Part shown: piece by piece, positions 23,961 through 32,181 of the stretch | Layout: the number at the start of each line of letters is the position of its first letter | Numbering within the stretch: position 1 is the first letter of the stretch | Source of the DNA: JAGGAG01 sp964638035 | Lineage (GTDB): Bacteria; Gemmatimonadota; Gemmatimonadetes; Gemmatimonadales; GWC2-71-9 | Direction of reading: 5' to 3' | Length of the DNA: 64,000 bases | NCBI GenBank assembly: GCA_964638035.1 | Contig: CAZWXD010000010.1 | Location: 37,810-101,809 of the forward strand | Translations under genes and position numbers: made by a program | The notes under the pieces: model-generated | The model's database searches: none | The model's input: only the letters and a program-made list of their open reading frames with translations | Told to the model about the DNA's origin: nothing

Positions 23961-23991
23961 CCGGCTCCCGTCCCCCCGTGTTGGCCCGCCG

Positions 23992-25104
23992 GTGAGCCCC
24001 CGGGTGGCTGCGGCGGGAGGCCGCATCCTGATCGCCGGTGGGGGCACCGGTGGCCACCTGATGCCGGCGCTCTCGGTGGCCCAGACCCTCCGCGACATGC
24101 CCGATGGCTTCGAGCCGGTGCTGGTAGGTGCGCGGCGCGGGGTGGAGGCGACGATCCTCCCCACCCGGAACTTCCGTTACCACCTGCTTCCCGCCGAGCC
24201 GATCTACCGCCGTCAATGGTGGAAGAACATCCGCTGGCCCTTCGTGGGTGCCGGCCTGCTGCGCCGGCTGCACCAGCTCTTCCGGGAGGAGCATCCGGTC
24301 GCGGTGCTGGGCACCGGCGGCTATGCCAGCGCGCCGGTGGTGTGGTGGGCCACCCGGCTTGGCATCCCGGCGGCGATCCAGGAGCAGAACGCCTACCCCG
24401 GCCTCGCCAATCGATGGCTGGCGCGACGGGTGGACGAGATCTACCTCGGGCTCCCCGAGGCCAGGGCGCACCTGGAAGCTGGAGCGCGGACCCGGATCAT
24501 CGACACCGGCAACCCCATAGCCGCGCCGGCGCCGGAACGGCGGGCGGAGGCGCTCCGGCGGTTCGGGCTCGGGGGGCACCGTCCGGTGCTGCTCATCACG
24601 GGAGGGAGCCAGGGCGCGCTCGCCATCAATCGCGCCGTCGCCGACTGGCTGGGCGACTCGGCGCCTCCACCGTTCGACATCCTGTGGGTCACGGGGCCGG
24701 GCACCTATGACAGCTTCAAGCACTTCGACGAGCCACCGCGGGTCCAGGTGATCCCGTTCCTGGATCCCATGGCGCACGGGTACGCCGTGGCGGACCTCGT
24801 CGTGTCCCGGGCCGGCATGATCACCGTGGCGGAGCTCTGTGCCTGGGGCCTGCCGAGCCTCCTCATCCCGCTCCCGACGGCGGCGGCCGACCACCAGACC
24901 GGGAACGCCAAGGCGATGGAGCTGGCCGGCGCCGGCCAACTGCTGCTGCAGTCGGAGTTGACAGGTCACCGCCTCGCCGAGGAGGTGGGCCGGCTCTTCG
25001 AGTTTGCCGACGCGCGCCGGGAGATGGCCGCCCACGCCAAGGCGCGCGGCAGGCCCTACGCCGCCCGGGACATCGCCGCTCGCCTGGCTGCCCTCGCCGG
25101 CTGA
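23992..25104 (+). CDS. murG: UDP-GlcNAc:lipid I N-acetylglucosaminyltransferase MurG
   Basis: 370 residues from a GTG. Peripheral membrane GT-B enzyme making lipid II. N-terminal loop ILIAGGGTGGHLMPALSVAQ, GTGGYASAPVVWWATRLG, EQNAYPGLANRWLARRVDEI, GGSQGALAINRAV in the C-domain, and the UDP-GlcNAc pocket SRAGMITVAELCAWGLPSLL with PLPTAAADHQTGNAKAM. A short stem (GATGC/GCATC at 25118-25131) lies after it, before the 105-nt gap to murC, the widest gap in the operon. Confidence 0.96.
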   Translation: MSPRVAAAGGRILIAGGGTGGHLMPALSVAQTLRDMPDGFEPVLVGARRGVEATILPTRNFRYHLLPAEPIYRRQWWKNIRWPFVGAGLLRRLHQLFREEHPVAVLGTGGYASAPVVWWATRLGIPAAIQEQNAYPGLANRWLARRVDEIYLGLPEARAHLEAGARTRIIDTGNPIAAPAPERRAEALRRFGLGGHRPVLLITGGSQGALAINRAVADWLGDSAPPPFDILWVTGPGTYDSFKHFDEPPRVQVIPFLDPMAHGYAVADLVVSRAGMITVAELCAWGLPSLLIPLPTAAADHQTGNAKAMELAGAGQLLLQSELTGHRLAEEVGRLFEFADARREMAAHAKARGRPYAARDIAARLAALAG

Positions 25105-25136
25105 CGGGCCGGGTTGCGATGCGACCGCATCACCCT

Positions 25137-25164
25137 CTGTCCAAGCCGCTCGCCCTGCTATACT
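25137..25164 (+). promoter_or_regulatory. Possible internal promoter before murC
   Basis: TATACT (25159-25164) with a weak CTGTCC 16 nt upstream, in the only sizeable gap of the dcw operon. Would give the murC-ftsQ-ftsA-ftsZ half its own supply of transcript. -10 quality is good, -35 poor. Confidence 0.3.
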
Positions 25165-25209
25165 TCGGCCACTCCCAGTATCCCTGAACCACCCAGGTCG
25201 CTTCGCGGA

Positions 25210-26610
25210 GTGCCGTTGGCCAATCCCGGGACATCGCCGGCGTTGTTCTCGCCCGCCGACCCCCGTCCGGTGCACTTCATGGGCATTGGGGGGGCTGGCA
25301 TGAGCGCCCTTGCCCTCCTGGCCAGGCGTCGAGGCATCACCGTCAACGGATGCGACACCGATACGAGCGGCGCAGCCGACGTCATGGCGGCTGGAGTGCC
25401 GGTGCAGGATGGCCACGACGCGGCGCATGTTCGTGGGGCACGCGCCGTGGTCGTGACGGCGGCCGTTCCGCCCGATCACCCCGAACTGGTGGCCGCTCGC
25501 GCCCTCGACCTCCCCGTGATTCCACGCAAGGTGGCCCTGGCGGAACTCTGCCATGGGCGCGACACCGTGGCCGTGAGCGGCACCCATGGGAAAACCACCA
25601 CAACGGTCATGGTCACCGAGGCACTGGCGCAGGCCGGGCTCGACCCCACCGGACTGGCCGGCGGCCGGGTGGAGCGGTGGGGAGGAAACGCCCGGGTGGG
25701 GAGTGATTCGCTCTTCGTGGTCGAGGCGGACGAGTACGACAAGGCCTTCCTGGAACTCACGCCCACCGTGGCCATCGTGAACAACGTGGAGGCCGACCAC
25801 CTCGAGTGCTACGGGACGGTGGACGACCTGGAGCAGGGCTTCACCACGTTTGCCAGCCGGGCACGACTGGCCATCGTGGGTGCGGACGACCCCGGGGCAC
25901 TGCGCGTGGCAGGCCGTCTCACGAACCCGGTCATCCGCTTCGGCATGGGCCCCGCCGCCGATGCCAGGTTGCACCACGTGGAGCAGCAGGCCAACCGCAC
26001 CCACGCGCGCGTCCGGCTGCCCGGTGGTGGGGAGGTCGCGCTGACCCTTCATGTTCCGGGGCTGCACAACCTGCGGAACGCGCTGGCGGCGCTGCTCGCG
26101 GTCGACGCGCTGGGTGGCGACCTGGAGGAGGCGGTGGAGGCCCTGGCGGCCTTCCGCGGGGTGGGACGCCGGTTCGAGCACGTTGGCGAGGAACGCGGCA
26201 TCGACGTGGTGGACGACTACGCCCACCACCCCACAGAACTGACCGCCACGCTGGCGGCCGCGCGGCAGGCGTATCCGGGGCGGCGGCTCGTGGCCGTCTT
26301 CCAGCCGCACCTGTTTTCCCGCACGGCACAGCACGGCGACGCCATGGGGCAGGCCCTGGCCGCGGCTGACCTTGTCGTGGTCACCGAGGTGTATGCCGCA
26401 CGGGAAGCCCCGGTGCCCGGCGTGTCGGGACGTTCCGTGGCCGATGCCGCGGCGCGTGCGGGTGCGCGAGCCACCTTCGAGCGGGACCGTGCATCGCTGG
26501 GCGCGGCGGTGGCCGGGCTGGTGCGGCCGGGCGACGTGGTCCTGACGCTGGGTGCGGGCGACATCACCCGTGTCGGTCCGGAACTCATGGGCCGGCTCCG
26601 CAGCGCATGA
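25210..26610 (+). CDS. murC: UDP-N-acetylmuramate--L-alanine ligase MurC
   Basis: 466 residues from GTG 25210; TTG 25216 with GCGGAG upstream is an alternative, and a longer frame from 25114 runs through the promoter-like region. Adds L-Ala to UDP-MurNAc. Motifs: VHFMGIGGAGMSALALLA, VSGTHGKTTTTVMVTEAL, VVEADEYDKAFLEL, VNNVEADHLECYG, VDDYAHHPTEL and FQPHLFSRTA. The order murC-ftsQ skips murB and ddl, which often lie between them. ftsQ starts in its stop codon (ATGA). Confidence 0.95.
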   Translation: MPLANPGTSPALFSPADPRPVHFMGIGGAGMSALALLARRRGITVNGCDTDTSGAADVMAAGVPVQDGHDAAHVRGARAVVVTAAVPPDHPELVAARALDLPVIPRKVALAELCHGRDTVAVSGTHGKTTTTVMVTEALAQAGLDPTGLAGGRVERWGGNARVGSDSLFVVEADEYDKAFLELTPTVAIVNNVEADHLECYGTVDDLEQGFTTFASRARLAIVGADDPGALRVAGRLTNPVIRFGMGPAADARLHHVEQQANRTHARVRLPGGGEVALTLHVPGLHNLRNALAALLAVDALGGDLEEAVEALAAFRGVGRRFEHVGEERGIDVVDDYAHHPTELTATLAAARQAYPGRRLVAVFQPHLFSRTAQHGDAMGQALAAADLVVVTEVYAAREAPVPGVSGRSVADAAARAGARATFERDRASLGAAVAGLVRPGDVVLTLGAGDITRVGPELMGRLRSA

Positions 26611-27281
26611 GGACCGCCTGGCTGGCCCTTGGCACCACCGCGTTGCTGGTGGCCGGGTGGTTACTGGCCCCGGCTGCAGGCCGTCGGCTGGCGTACTTCG
26701 ACGTGCGTCACGTGGAGGTGGTTGGCGCCCGCCATGTGCCCACCCGTGCGATCGTCGAGAGCCTCAAGCTGCCCCGCTCGGCCAGCGTGTTCGATCCGCT
26801 GGCGCCGGTCGCGCAGCGGGCCCGCAAGGTGCCTGGCGTGCGGGCCGCCGAGGTGTCGCGCCGCCTGCCGGGTACGCTCGTGGTGAAGGTGACGGAGGCG
26901 GTCCCGGTGGCCCTCGCCACCACGAAGCAGGGCCTGCGGATGCTCGACGACCGCGGGCGCACGCTCCCGTTCGAGCCATCACGATCGGCCCCGGACCTCC
27001 CGATCGTCGGCGCGCCCGACTCCCTCGTGGCCCAGCTGCTCGGACGGCTGCGCGAGGTGGACCCCGGGTTCTACGCGCAGGTGGATGCCGCGTGGCGGGT
27101 CCGTGGTGACGTGGTGCTGCGCCTCGACGGGTACCGCGTCTGGCTGCGCAGCGATGCCTCGCCGGGGGCCATTGAAGCCGTGCAACTGGTGACCCGCCGG
27201 CTGCAGGCCGGCGGCCGGCCGTGGGATGAACTGGACGGACGCTTTGCGGACCAGGTCGTGGTCCGCTGGAGATCCGCATGA
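26607..27281 (+). CDS. ftsQ: Cell division protein FtsQ (DivIB)
   Basis: 224 residues. Transmembrane helix at about 4-22 (AWLALGTTALLVAGWLLAPA), then a POTRA domain (FDVRHVEVVGARHVPTRAIV, LAPVAQRARKVPGVRAAEVS, PGTLVVKVTEAVPVALA) and a beta-domain (RMLDDRGRTLPFE, PIVGAPD ... GDVVLRLDGYRVWLRSD). Bridges cytoplasmic FtsZ/FtsA assembly to FtsL/FtsB/FtsWI. Shorter than the E. coli protein, lacking a cytoplasmic N-tail. 4-nt overlaps with murC and ftsA. Confidence 0.92.
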   Translation: MRTAWLALGTTALLVAGWLLAPAAGRRLAYFDVRHVEVVGARHVPTRAIVESLKLPRSASVFDPLAPVAQRARKVPGVRAAEVSRRLPGTLVVKVTEAVPVALATTKQGLRMLDDRGRTLPFEPSRSAPDLPIVGAPDSLVAQLLGRLREVDPGFYAQVDAAWRVRGDVVLRLDGYRVWLRSDASPGAIEAVQLVTRRLQAGGRPWDELDGRFADQVVVRWRSA

Positions 27282-28528
27282 CCGACGTGCGCAAGCAGCT
27301 CGTGGCCGCCATCGACCTCGGTACGACCAAGGTGAGTGCGGCCGTGGCCGAGGCTTCCGGCGACCCGCGCAACCCCTCGGCACGCGTGCTGGGGCTCGGC
27401 GTCGAACGCACCCAGGGGATGCGACGCGGCGTGGTGCGGGACATCGAGGAGTCGACCCGGGCCATCACCAAGGCCATGAGCGATGCCCAGAAGATGGCCG
27501 GCGCCGAGATCGGCACCGTCTACGTGGGCGTGGCGGGCGAGCACGTGTCGGGACGCACCTCCCACGGCATGGTGTCGGTGACCAGCGAGGAGATTCGCAC
27601 GGCCGACGTGGCCCGGGTCAACGACATGGCGAGCAACGTGTCGTTCGGCCGTGACCATGAGCTGCTGCACGCCGTCCCGCTCGATTACCTCGTGGACCAG
27701 CAGGGTGGCATCGCCGATCCCATCGGGATGACGGGGAGCCGGCTCGAGGCCGAGGTCTACCTGGTCACCGTGCTCTCGAGCGTCCTGACCAACCTGCGGA
27801 AGTGCATCGAGCGCTCGGGATTCCAGGTGGGTGAGTTCGTGCTGGAGCCCCTGGCGGCGTCCCTGGCGGTGCTGACGTCCGACGAGCGGGAACTGGGCTG
27901 TGCCATCGTCGAGCTGGGGGGCGGGTCCACCAACGTCGCGATCTTCCAGCACGGCAGGATCCGGCACACGGCGTCGCTGCTCTGCGCGGGAGGGCATGTC
28001 ACCAACGACATCGTGCACGGCCTGCAAGTGACCCAGCAGGATGCCGAGCGGCTCAAGGAAAAGCTCGGCGCCGCCTGGGAACCCCTCGTGCCCGATTCGG
28101 ACATCGTGGACCTGCCCAGCACCCCGGGCCAGGGCGCCCGGACGGCACGGCGGCGGGTCCTTGCGCACATCATGCAGGCGCGCATGCAGGAGATCCTGGA
28201 GTACGCCCGGGACGAGATCACCCGGGCGGGATACCATCAGCACCTGCCTGCCGGTATCATCCTGACGGGCGGCGGGGCCTTGCCCCCGGGCATCACCGAG
28301 CTGGCGCGCGAAGTCTTTGCGATGCCGGTGCGGGTCGGGACCCCGGGGCAGGGCCTCCGGGGCCTGGCGGACAGCCTCGAAACCCCACGCATGGCCATCA
28401 CCGCCGGCCTGCTCCTCTACGGGGCCCGGCAGGAACTCTCTGGAGCATTCGGGACCGGCACCCGCCGGAACCGTACCGTGGAAAAGCTGGTGACGCCGGT
28501 GAAGCGCTGGCTTCAGGACTTCTTCTGA
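27278..28528 (+). CDS. ftsA: Cell division protein FtsA (actin-like FtsZ membrane tether)
   Basis: 416 residues. Actin-fold ATPase that anchors FtsZ filaments. Phosphate-1 loop VAAIDLGTTKVSAAVAE, the SHS2/1C domain region (VYVGVAGEHVSGRTSHGMV), phosphate-2 CAIVELGGGSTNVAIFQ, adenosine motif ILTGGGALPPGITELA, and a C-terminal amphipathic helix (EKLVTPVKRWLQDFF) that serves as the membrane-targeting sequence. Its stop overlaps the Shine-Dalgarno of ftsZ. Confidence 0.96.
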   Translation: MTDVRKQLVAAIDLGTTKVSAAVAEASGDPRNPSARVLGLGVERTQGMRRGVVRDIEESTRAITKAMSDAQKMAGAEIGTVYVGVAGEHVSGRTSHGMVSVTSEEIRTADVARVNDMASNVSFGRDHELLHAVPLDYLVDQQGGIADPIGMTGSRLEAEVYLVTVLSSVLTNLRKCIERSGFQVGEFVLEPLAASLAVLTSDERELGCAIVELGGGSTNVAIFQHGRIRHTASLLCAGGHVTNDIVHGLQVTQQDAERLKEKLGAAWEPLVPDSDIVDLPSTPGQGARTARRRVLAHIMQARMQEILEYARDEITRAGYHQHLPAGIILTGGGALPPGITELAREVFAMPVRVGTPGQGLRGLADSLETPRMAITAGLLLYGARQELSGAFGTGTRRNRTVEKLVTPVKRWLQDFF

Positions 28529-28534
28529 GGAGGG
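28527..28534 (+). promoter_or_regulatory. Strong ribosome-binding site of ftsZ
   Basis: GAGGAGGG, overlapping the ftsA TGA and 7 nt before GTG 28542. The best Shine-Dalgarno in the operon; fits the need for much more FtsZ than FtsA and fixes the GTG start rather than the internal ATG at 28551. Confidence 0.7.
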
Positions 28535-28541
28535 CGGGCGA

Positions 28542-29720
28542 GTGTCCGGAATGATCTTCGAGTTCGAGGACGCCGATCGGAGCGCCCAGGGCGCCAGGAT
28601 GAAGGTGGTCGGCGTCGGGGGTGGCGGTGGAAACGCCGTCAACCGGATGATCGACGAGCAACTCCAGGGGGTCGAGTTCATCTCGGTGAACACCGACGCC
28701 CAGGCCCTCTCCCGCTCCAAGGCCGACCTCAGGATCCAGATCGGCAAGCGGCTGACCCGCGGCCTCGGTGCGGGTGCCCGGCCCGAGATCGGGCGGCAGG
28801 CCATCGAGGAGGATCGCGACGAGGTGTTCGAGGCCCTGAAGGGCGCGGACATGGTGTTCGTCACCTGCGGCATGGGGGGCGGCACCGGCACCGGGGCGGC
28901 CCCGATGATCGCCGAGTTGGCTCGCGAGGCGGCGGCGCTCACCGTCGGCATCGTCACGCGCCCCTTCCAGTTCGAGGGCAAGAAGCGGATGCTCCAGGCG
29001 GAAATGGGCATCAGCGAGATGCGGAAGGGCGTGGACACCATGATCGTGGTGCCCAACGAACGGCTCCTCGCCATCGTGGGGAAGGGCACCCAGTTCCTCG
29101 AGGCCCTCAAGAAGGCGGACGAGGTGCTGCTCCACGCCACGCAGGGCATCTCGCGCCTCATCACCTCGACCGGCATCATCAACGTGGACTTCGCCGACGT
29201 GCGCACCGTCATGCAGAATGGCGGGGCGGCGCTGATGGGCACCGGCATTGGCCGGGGCGAGAACCGGGCGCTCGAGGCCGCGCAACAGGCCATTTCCAGC
29301 CCGCTGCTCGACAACGTGTCGATCTCCGGTGCGGCGGCCGTGCTGCTCAACATCACCGGCGGCGATGACCTCACCCTGGGCGAGGCCACCACCATCAGCG
29401 AGATCGTGCACGAGGCCGTGGGTGAGGATGCCGAGATCATCTTCGGCGCTGGCAACGATCCCGCCATGCAGGGCGAGGTGCGGGTCACCGTCATCGCCAC
29501 CGGCTTCGACCGCGCCCAGCGCGACGAGCGGCCCTCCGGGGTGATCCACTTCCCCGGGCGCAAGCGGCCGCATGAGGAGCACCGCCCGGTGCCGGCACCC
29601 CCTGTCGTGCAGCCCATCGCCCGCCCGGAGCCGCAGATTCGCCCGAACATGCGGCCTGCGCCGGGTGCGGACATCCCGGACATGGAGATCCCGACCTTCA
29701 TCCGGCGACAGATGGACTGA
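28542..29720 (+). CDS. ftsZ: Cell division GTPase FtsZ
   Basis: 392 residues from GTG. Tubulin-like GTPase forming the division ring. KVVGVGGGGGNAVNRMI, the tubulin signature GGGTGTG at residues 112-118 (MGGGTGTGAAPMIAELA), NVDFADVRTVMQNGGAALMG (T7 synergy-loop region), followed from about residue 320 by a Pro/Arg-rich linker. It ends in the conserved peptide MEIPTFIRRQMD, which binds FtsA and other partners. Length normal. The next gene starts in the last base of the stop codon. Confidence 0.98.
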   Translation: MSGMIFEFEDADRSAQGARMKVVGVGGGGGNAVNRMIDEQLQGVEFISVNTDAQALSRSKADLRIQIGKRLTRGLGAGARPEIGRQAIEEDRDEVFEALKGADMVFVTCGMGGGTGTGAAPMIAELAREAAALTVGIVTRPFQFEGKKRMLQAEMGISEMRKGVDTMIVVPNERLLAIVGKGTQFLEALKKADEVLLHATQGISRLITSTGIINVDFADVRTVMQNGGAALMGTGIGRGENRALEAAQQAISSPLLDNVSISGAAAVLLNITGGDDLTLGEATTISEIVHEAVGEDAEIIFGAGNDPAMQGEVRVTVIATGFDRAQRDERPSGVIHFPGRKRPHEEHRPVPAPPVVQPIARPEPQIRPNMRPAPGADIPDMEIPTFIRRQMD

Positions 29721-31036
29721 TGCGGGGCAGGCTCGCAGTCGCCGCGGCCGGCGTGCTGGCCGCGGCAACCGTTTTTGCGCTTCGGGGCGAGTGGCCGTGG
29801 TCGAGGCTGGGAAGCGGCAGCGTGCCGCCGGCCGATTCAGCGACGGTCGTCGAGCCAGTGTCAGCTCCGCTCCGCCCGGACACCCTGCGCCGGGGCGAGA
29901 CCCTGTCCGACCTGTTCGCCCGCAACGGGCTCAACGACTCGGCCGTGCGCCGGGTCGCCTCGCTGCTCGACCTCCGTCGCCTGCAGGCCGGGCTCGTCTT
30001 CAACTTCCGCCATCCGCTGGGCGACTCGCTGCCCGACCAGGTCGCGGTGCGCGCCACCGACGAGCGGCGGGTGCTGCTCACGCGGGTTGCCGGGCGCTGG
30101 AATGCCAGCACCGAGCCGATCCAGTGGATGGTGGACACCGTCCGGGTGTCGGGCACCATCGAGACCTCCCTCTATGATGCGCTCGACGCAGCGGTGCCGC
30201 CCGAAGTCCTTGGCGATGGCGAGCGCGTTCGCCTCGCCTGGGACGTGGCGGAGGTCTACCAGTGGCAGGTGGACTTCAGCCGCGACCTCCATCCGGGCGA
30301 TGCCTTCCGGGTGCTGGTGGAGCGCCTGGTGTCGGAGGAAGGCGACGTCCGCGTGGGGCGAGTGCTGGCGGGCGAGCTGGAGCAGGATGGGATGGCCCTG
30401 ACCGCGTTCCGGTTCTCCACCGACGCGGCAGCATCGAGCTTCTACGACGTCGACGGCCGGTCGCTCCGTCGTGCCTTCCTCAAGGCACCGGTGGAGTTCC
30501 GTCGGATCTCGTCCCGCTTCAACCGGTCGCGCATGCATCCAGTGCTGGGGTATGCGCGGCGCCACGAGGGGACCGACTATGCCGCCGATCGCGGCACGCC
30601 GGTGATGGCAGCAGGCGATGGCGTCGTGCTCCGGGCCGGCTGGAGCGGCGGCTATGGCAACCTGGTCGAGGTACGGCACGTCAACGGAATCGTGACGCGC
30701 TACGGACACCTGCGGGGCTTTGCGCGGGGCATCCGGAGCGGGACGCGCGTCACCCAGGGGCAGGTGATCGCGTACGTTGGGGCAACCGGGCTCGCGAGTG
30801 GCCCGCACCTGCACTATGAGTTCCGCGTGAACGGCGTGGCACGGGATCCCATGAAGGTGGATCTCGGCTCAGGCGAGCCAATTGCCGAGGCGTCTCGTCC
30901 AGCGTTCGAGGCGGAGCGGGATCAGTTGCGGCTGCTGCTGGATGGGGGCGCCGTGGTGCCCCTGGCGCTGGACGCCGTTCCGGGGGATCGAAGTGCGTCA
31001 CCACCAGGAGATGCCGAGGCGGCAGCAGGGAGCTGA
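29720..31036 (+). CDS. M23-family peptidoglycan endopeptidase (LytM-type) next to ftsZ
   Basis: 438 residues, TGATG junction with ftsZ. An N-terminal signal anchor (LAVAAAGVLAAATVFALRG) is followed by an OapA/LysM-like domain (RRGETLSDLFARNGLNDSAV) and a long middle region. The LytM/M23 domain is at about residues 275-385: zinc ligands His282 in HEGTDYAADRGTPVMAAGDG and the HLH motif from His363 in SGPHLHYEFRVNG. All ligands are present, so it should be an active endopeptidase. The location suggests a role in splitting septal peptidoglycan, similar in logic to EnvC/LytM factors; that role is inferred. Confidence 0.88.
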   Translation: MRGRLAVAAAGVLAAATVFALRGEWPWSRLGSGSVPPADSATVVEPVSAPLRPDTLRRGETLSDLFARNGLNDSAVRRVASLLDLRRLQAGLVFNFRHPLGDSLPDQVAVRATDERRVLLTRVAGRWNASTEPIQWMVDTVRVSGTIETSLYDALDAAVPPEVLGDGERVRLAWDVAEVYQWQVDFSRDLHPGDAFRVLVERLVSEEGDVRVGRVLAGELEQDGMALTAFRFSTDAAASSFYDVDGRSLRRAFLKAPVEFRRISSRFNRSRMHPVLGYARRHEGTDYAADRGTPVMAAGDGVVLRAGWSGGYGNLVEVRHVNGIVTRYGHLRGFARGIRSGTRVTQGQVIAYVGATGLASGPHLHYEFRVNGVARDPMKVDLGSGEPIAEASRPAFEAERDQLRLLLDGGAVVPLALDAVPGDRSASPPGDAEAAAGS

Positions 31037-31107
31037 GGACCATCAACGCCATCGCCTCTGCCCGCGCCTTCCTGGCGATCCTCGCGTGGCACCCGGGCGG
31101 CACGGCG

Positions 31108-31941
31108 GTGGAGTGCCCGCCCCGCGATGTACTCCTCTCCCTCAAGCAGGCGCACTTTGTGGTCGCCGACGCCCACCAGCGGAGCGCCATGGCGCTGTCG
31201 CTGGTGGATTGCCTGAGCGATCCCGACCCCCGCATTCGTGACGGAGTGGCGTACGAAGGGATGCAGGCCTGGCTGCGGGGCAAGCAGCTCGACTCCACCA
31301 CCGTAGTGCAACTGGGGCAGCGGCTCGAGCGGTCGCTGGCAGCTCCGCCCGATGCGGCTGGATTCCGGCGCCCCTTCGCGGCCCTGGCCCTTTCCGAGGT
31401 GGCGCGCGCCGACCGCATGGTGCCGACCTTTTCCCCGGCTCAGCTCGAGGCCACAGTGGCCGCGACCGACCGTTACCTCCGGTCGATCGACGACTACCGC
31501 GGCTTCGTGGACGGCGCCGGGTGGCGGCACGCCGTGGCGCATGGCGCCGACCTGGTGCTGCAACTCGGGCTCAACCCGCGCGTGGACGCGGCGCAGGCCC
31601 AACGCCTGCTCGATGCCGTGGCGGCGCTGGTTGCTCCCGCGAGCGGGCACGCCTACATCCACACCGAGCCTGACCGCATGGCGCGGGCAGTGTTCTTCAT
31701 CCAGCGTCGCGGCCTGCTGCCGGACAGCGCCTGGGCGGGGTGGCTGTCGATGGCCACCGCGCCGGCGCCGCTGTCGGCCTGGGGCCAGGCATTCGAGAGC
31801 GAAAAGGGCCTGGCCCGCCGGCACGATGCGCTTGCGTTCCTGTACTCCCTCCACTTCCTGGCGAGCACCGCGGGCGACGTCAGGGCGACGACGTTCGCTC
31901 GCACCATTCAGGCAGCGATCGAGCAGGTCCTCCAGGGCTGA
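31108..31941 (+). CDS. DUF2785 domain protein
   Basis: 277 residues from GTG 31108. Recognisable DUF2785 pattern: LVDCLSDPDPRIRDGVAYEG, DDYRGFVDGAGWRHAVAHGA and the helical LLDAVAALVAP and EPDRMARAVFFIQRRG segments; biochemical function unknown. The open frame continues upstream without ATG/GTG/TTG, and the codons from CTG 31033 would encode a signal-peptide-like segment (RTINAIASARAFLAILA). That CTG overlaps the stop of the M23 gene as CTGA, mimicking the ATGA junctions seen elsewhere, so the true start may be the CTG. Confidence in the gene is good, in the start poor. Confidence 0.75.
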   Translation: MECPPRDVLLSLKQAHFVVADAHQRSAMALSLVDCLSDPDPRIRDGVAYEGMQAWLRGKQLDSTTVVQLGQRLERSLAAPPDAAGFRRPFAALALSEVARADRMVPTFSPAQLEATVAATDRYLRSIDDYRGFVDGAGWRHAVAHGADLVLQLGLNPRVDAAQAQRLLDAVAALVAPASGHAYIHTEPDRMARAVFFIQRRGLLPDSAWAGWLSMATAPAPLSAWGQAFESEKGLARRHDALAFLYSLHFLASTAGDVRATTFARTIQAAIEQVLQG

Positions 31942-32181
31942 AGCTCGTTGGCGCTGCATCATAAATAACTACACTGTAATGTTTTGAGGTCAATCACCTC
32001 GATACGACATGAGGTCTGGCCGGCTTCAATCCTGCCATCACGCAACCATCCGGTTGCCGCGGTTGTCTCACCCACGCCGGCAGGTACTTGGGTCTTGCGC
32101 CACGTTCCCGCCTGAAACTCCGTTGCAGTACGCGACGTAAGGCGGTCGTTCCTCTCGATCACGCCAGTCCGGAGTCACCCC
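31942..32181 (+). other. 240-nt AT-richer intergenic region upstream of the MacA-like gene
   Basis: Contains the most AT-rich patch of the window (31961-31986), a GAGGT/ACCTC inverted repeat with a CAATC loop (31986-32000) followed by another GAGGT at 32011, and a GCAACC/GGTTGC stem (32042-32057). Looks like a regulatory region for the transport genes. A 67-codon minus frame (31959-32162) has no recognisable family and was not called. Confidence 0.4.

Noticed and set aside
27071..29701. 876-codon minus-strand frame opposite ftsA and ftsZ
   Set aside because: Opposite two highly conserved genes, Ser/Arg-rich composition, no recognisable domain.
30922..31962. Minus-strand frame with TTGACC/TAGTTA-like promoter at 31995-31973
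   Set aside because: The promoter-like match is fair, but the encoded product is a Gln/Arg/His-rich shadow of the DUF2785 and M23 genes with no family pattern.
31959..32162. 67-codon minus-strand frame in the intergenic region
   Set aside because: No ribosome-binding site, signal or recognisable domain; cannot be supported as a gene.
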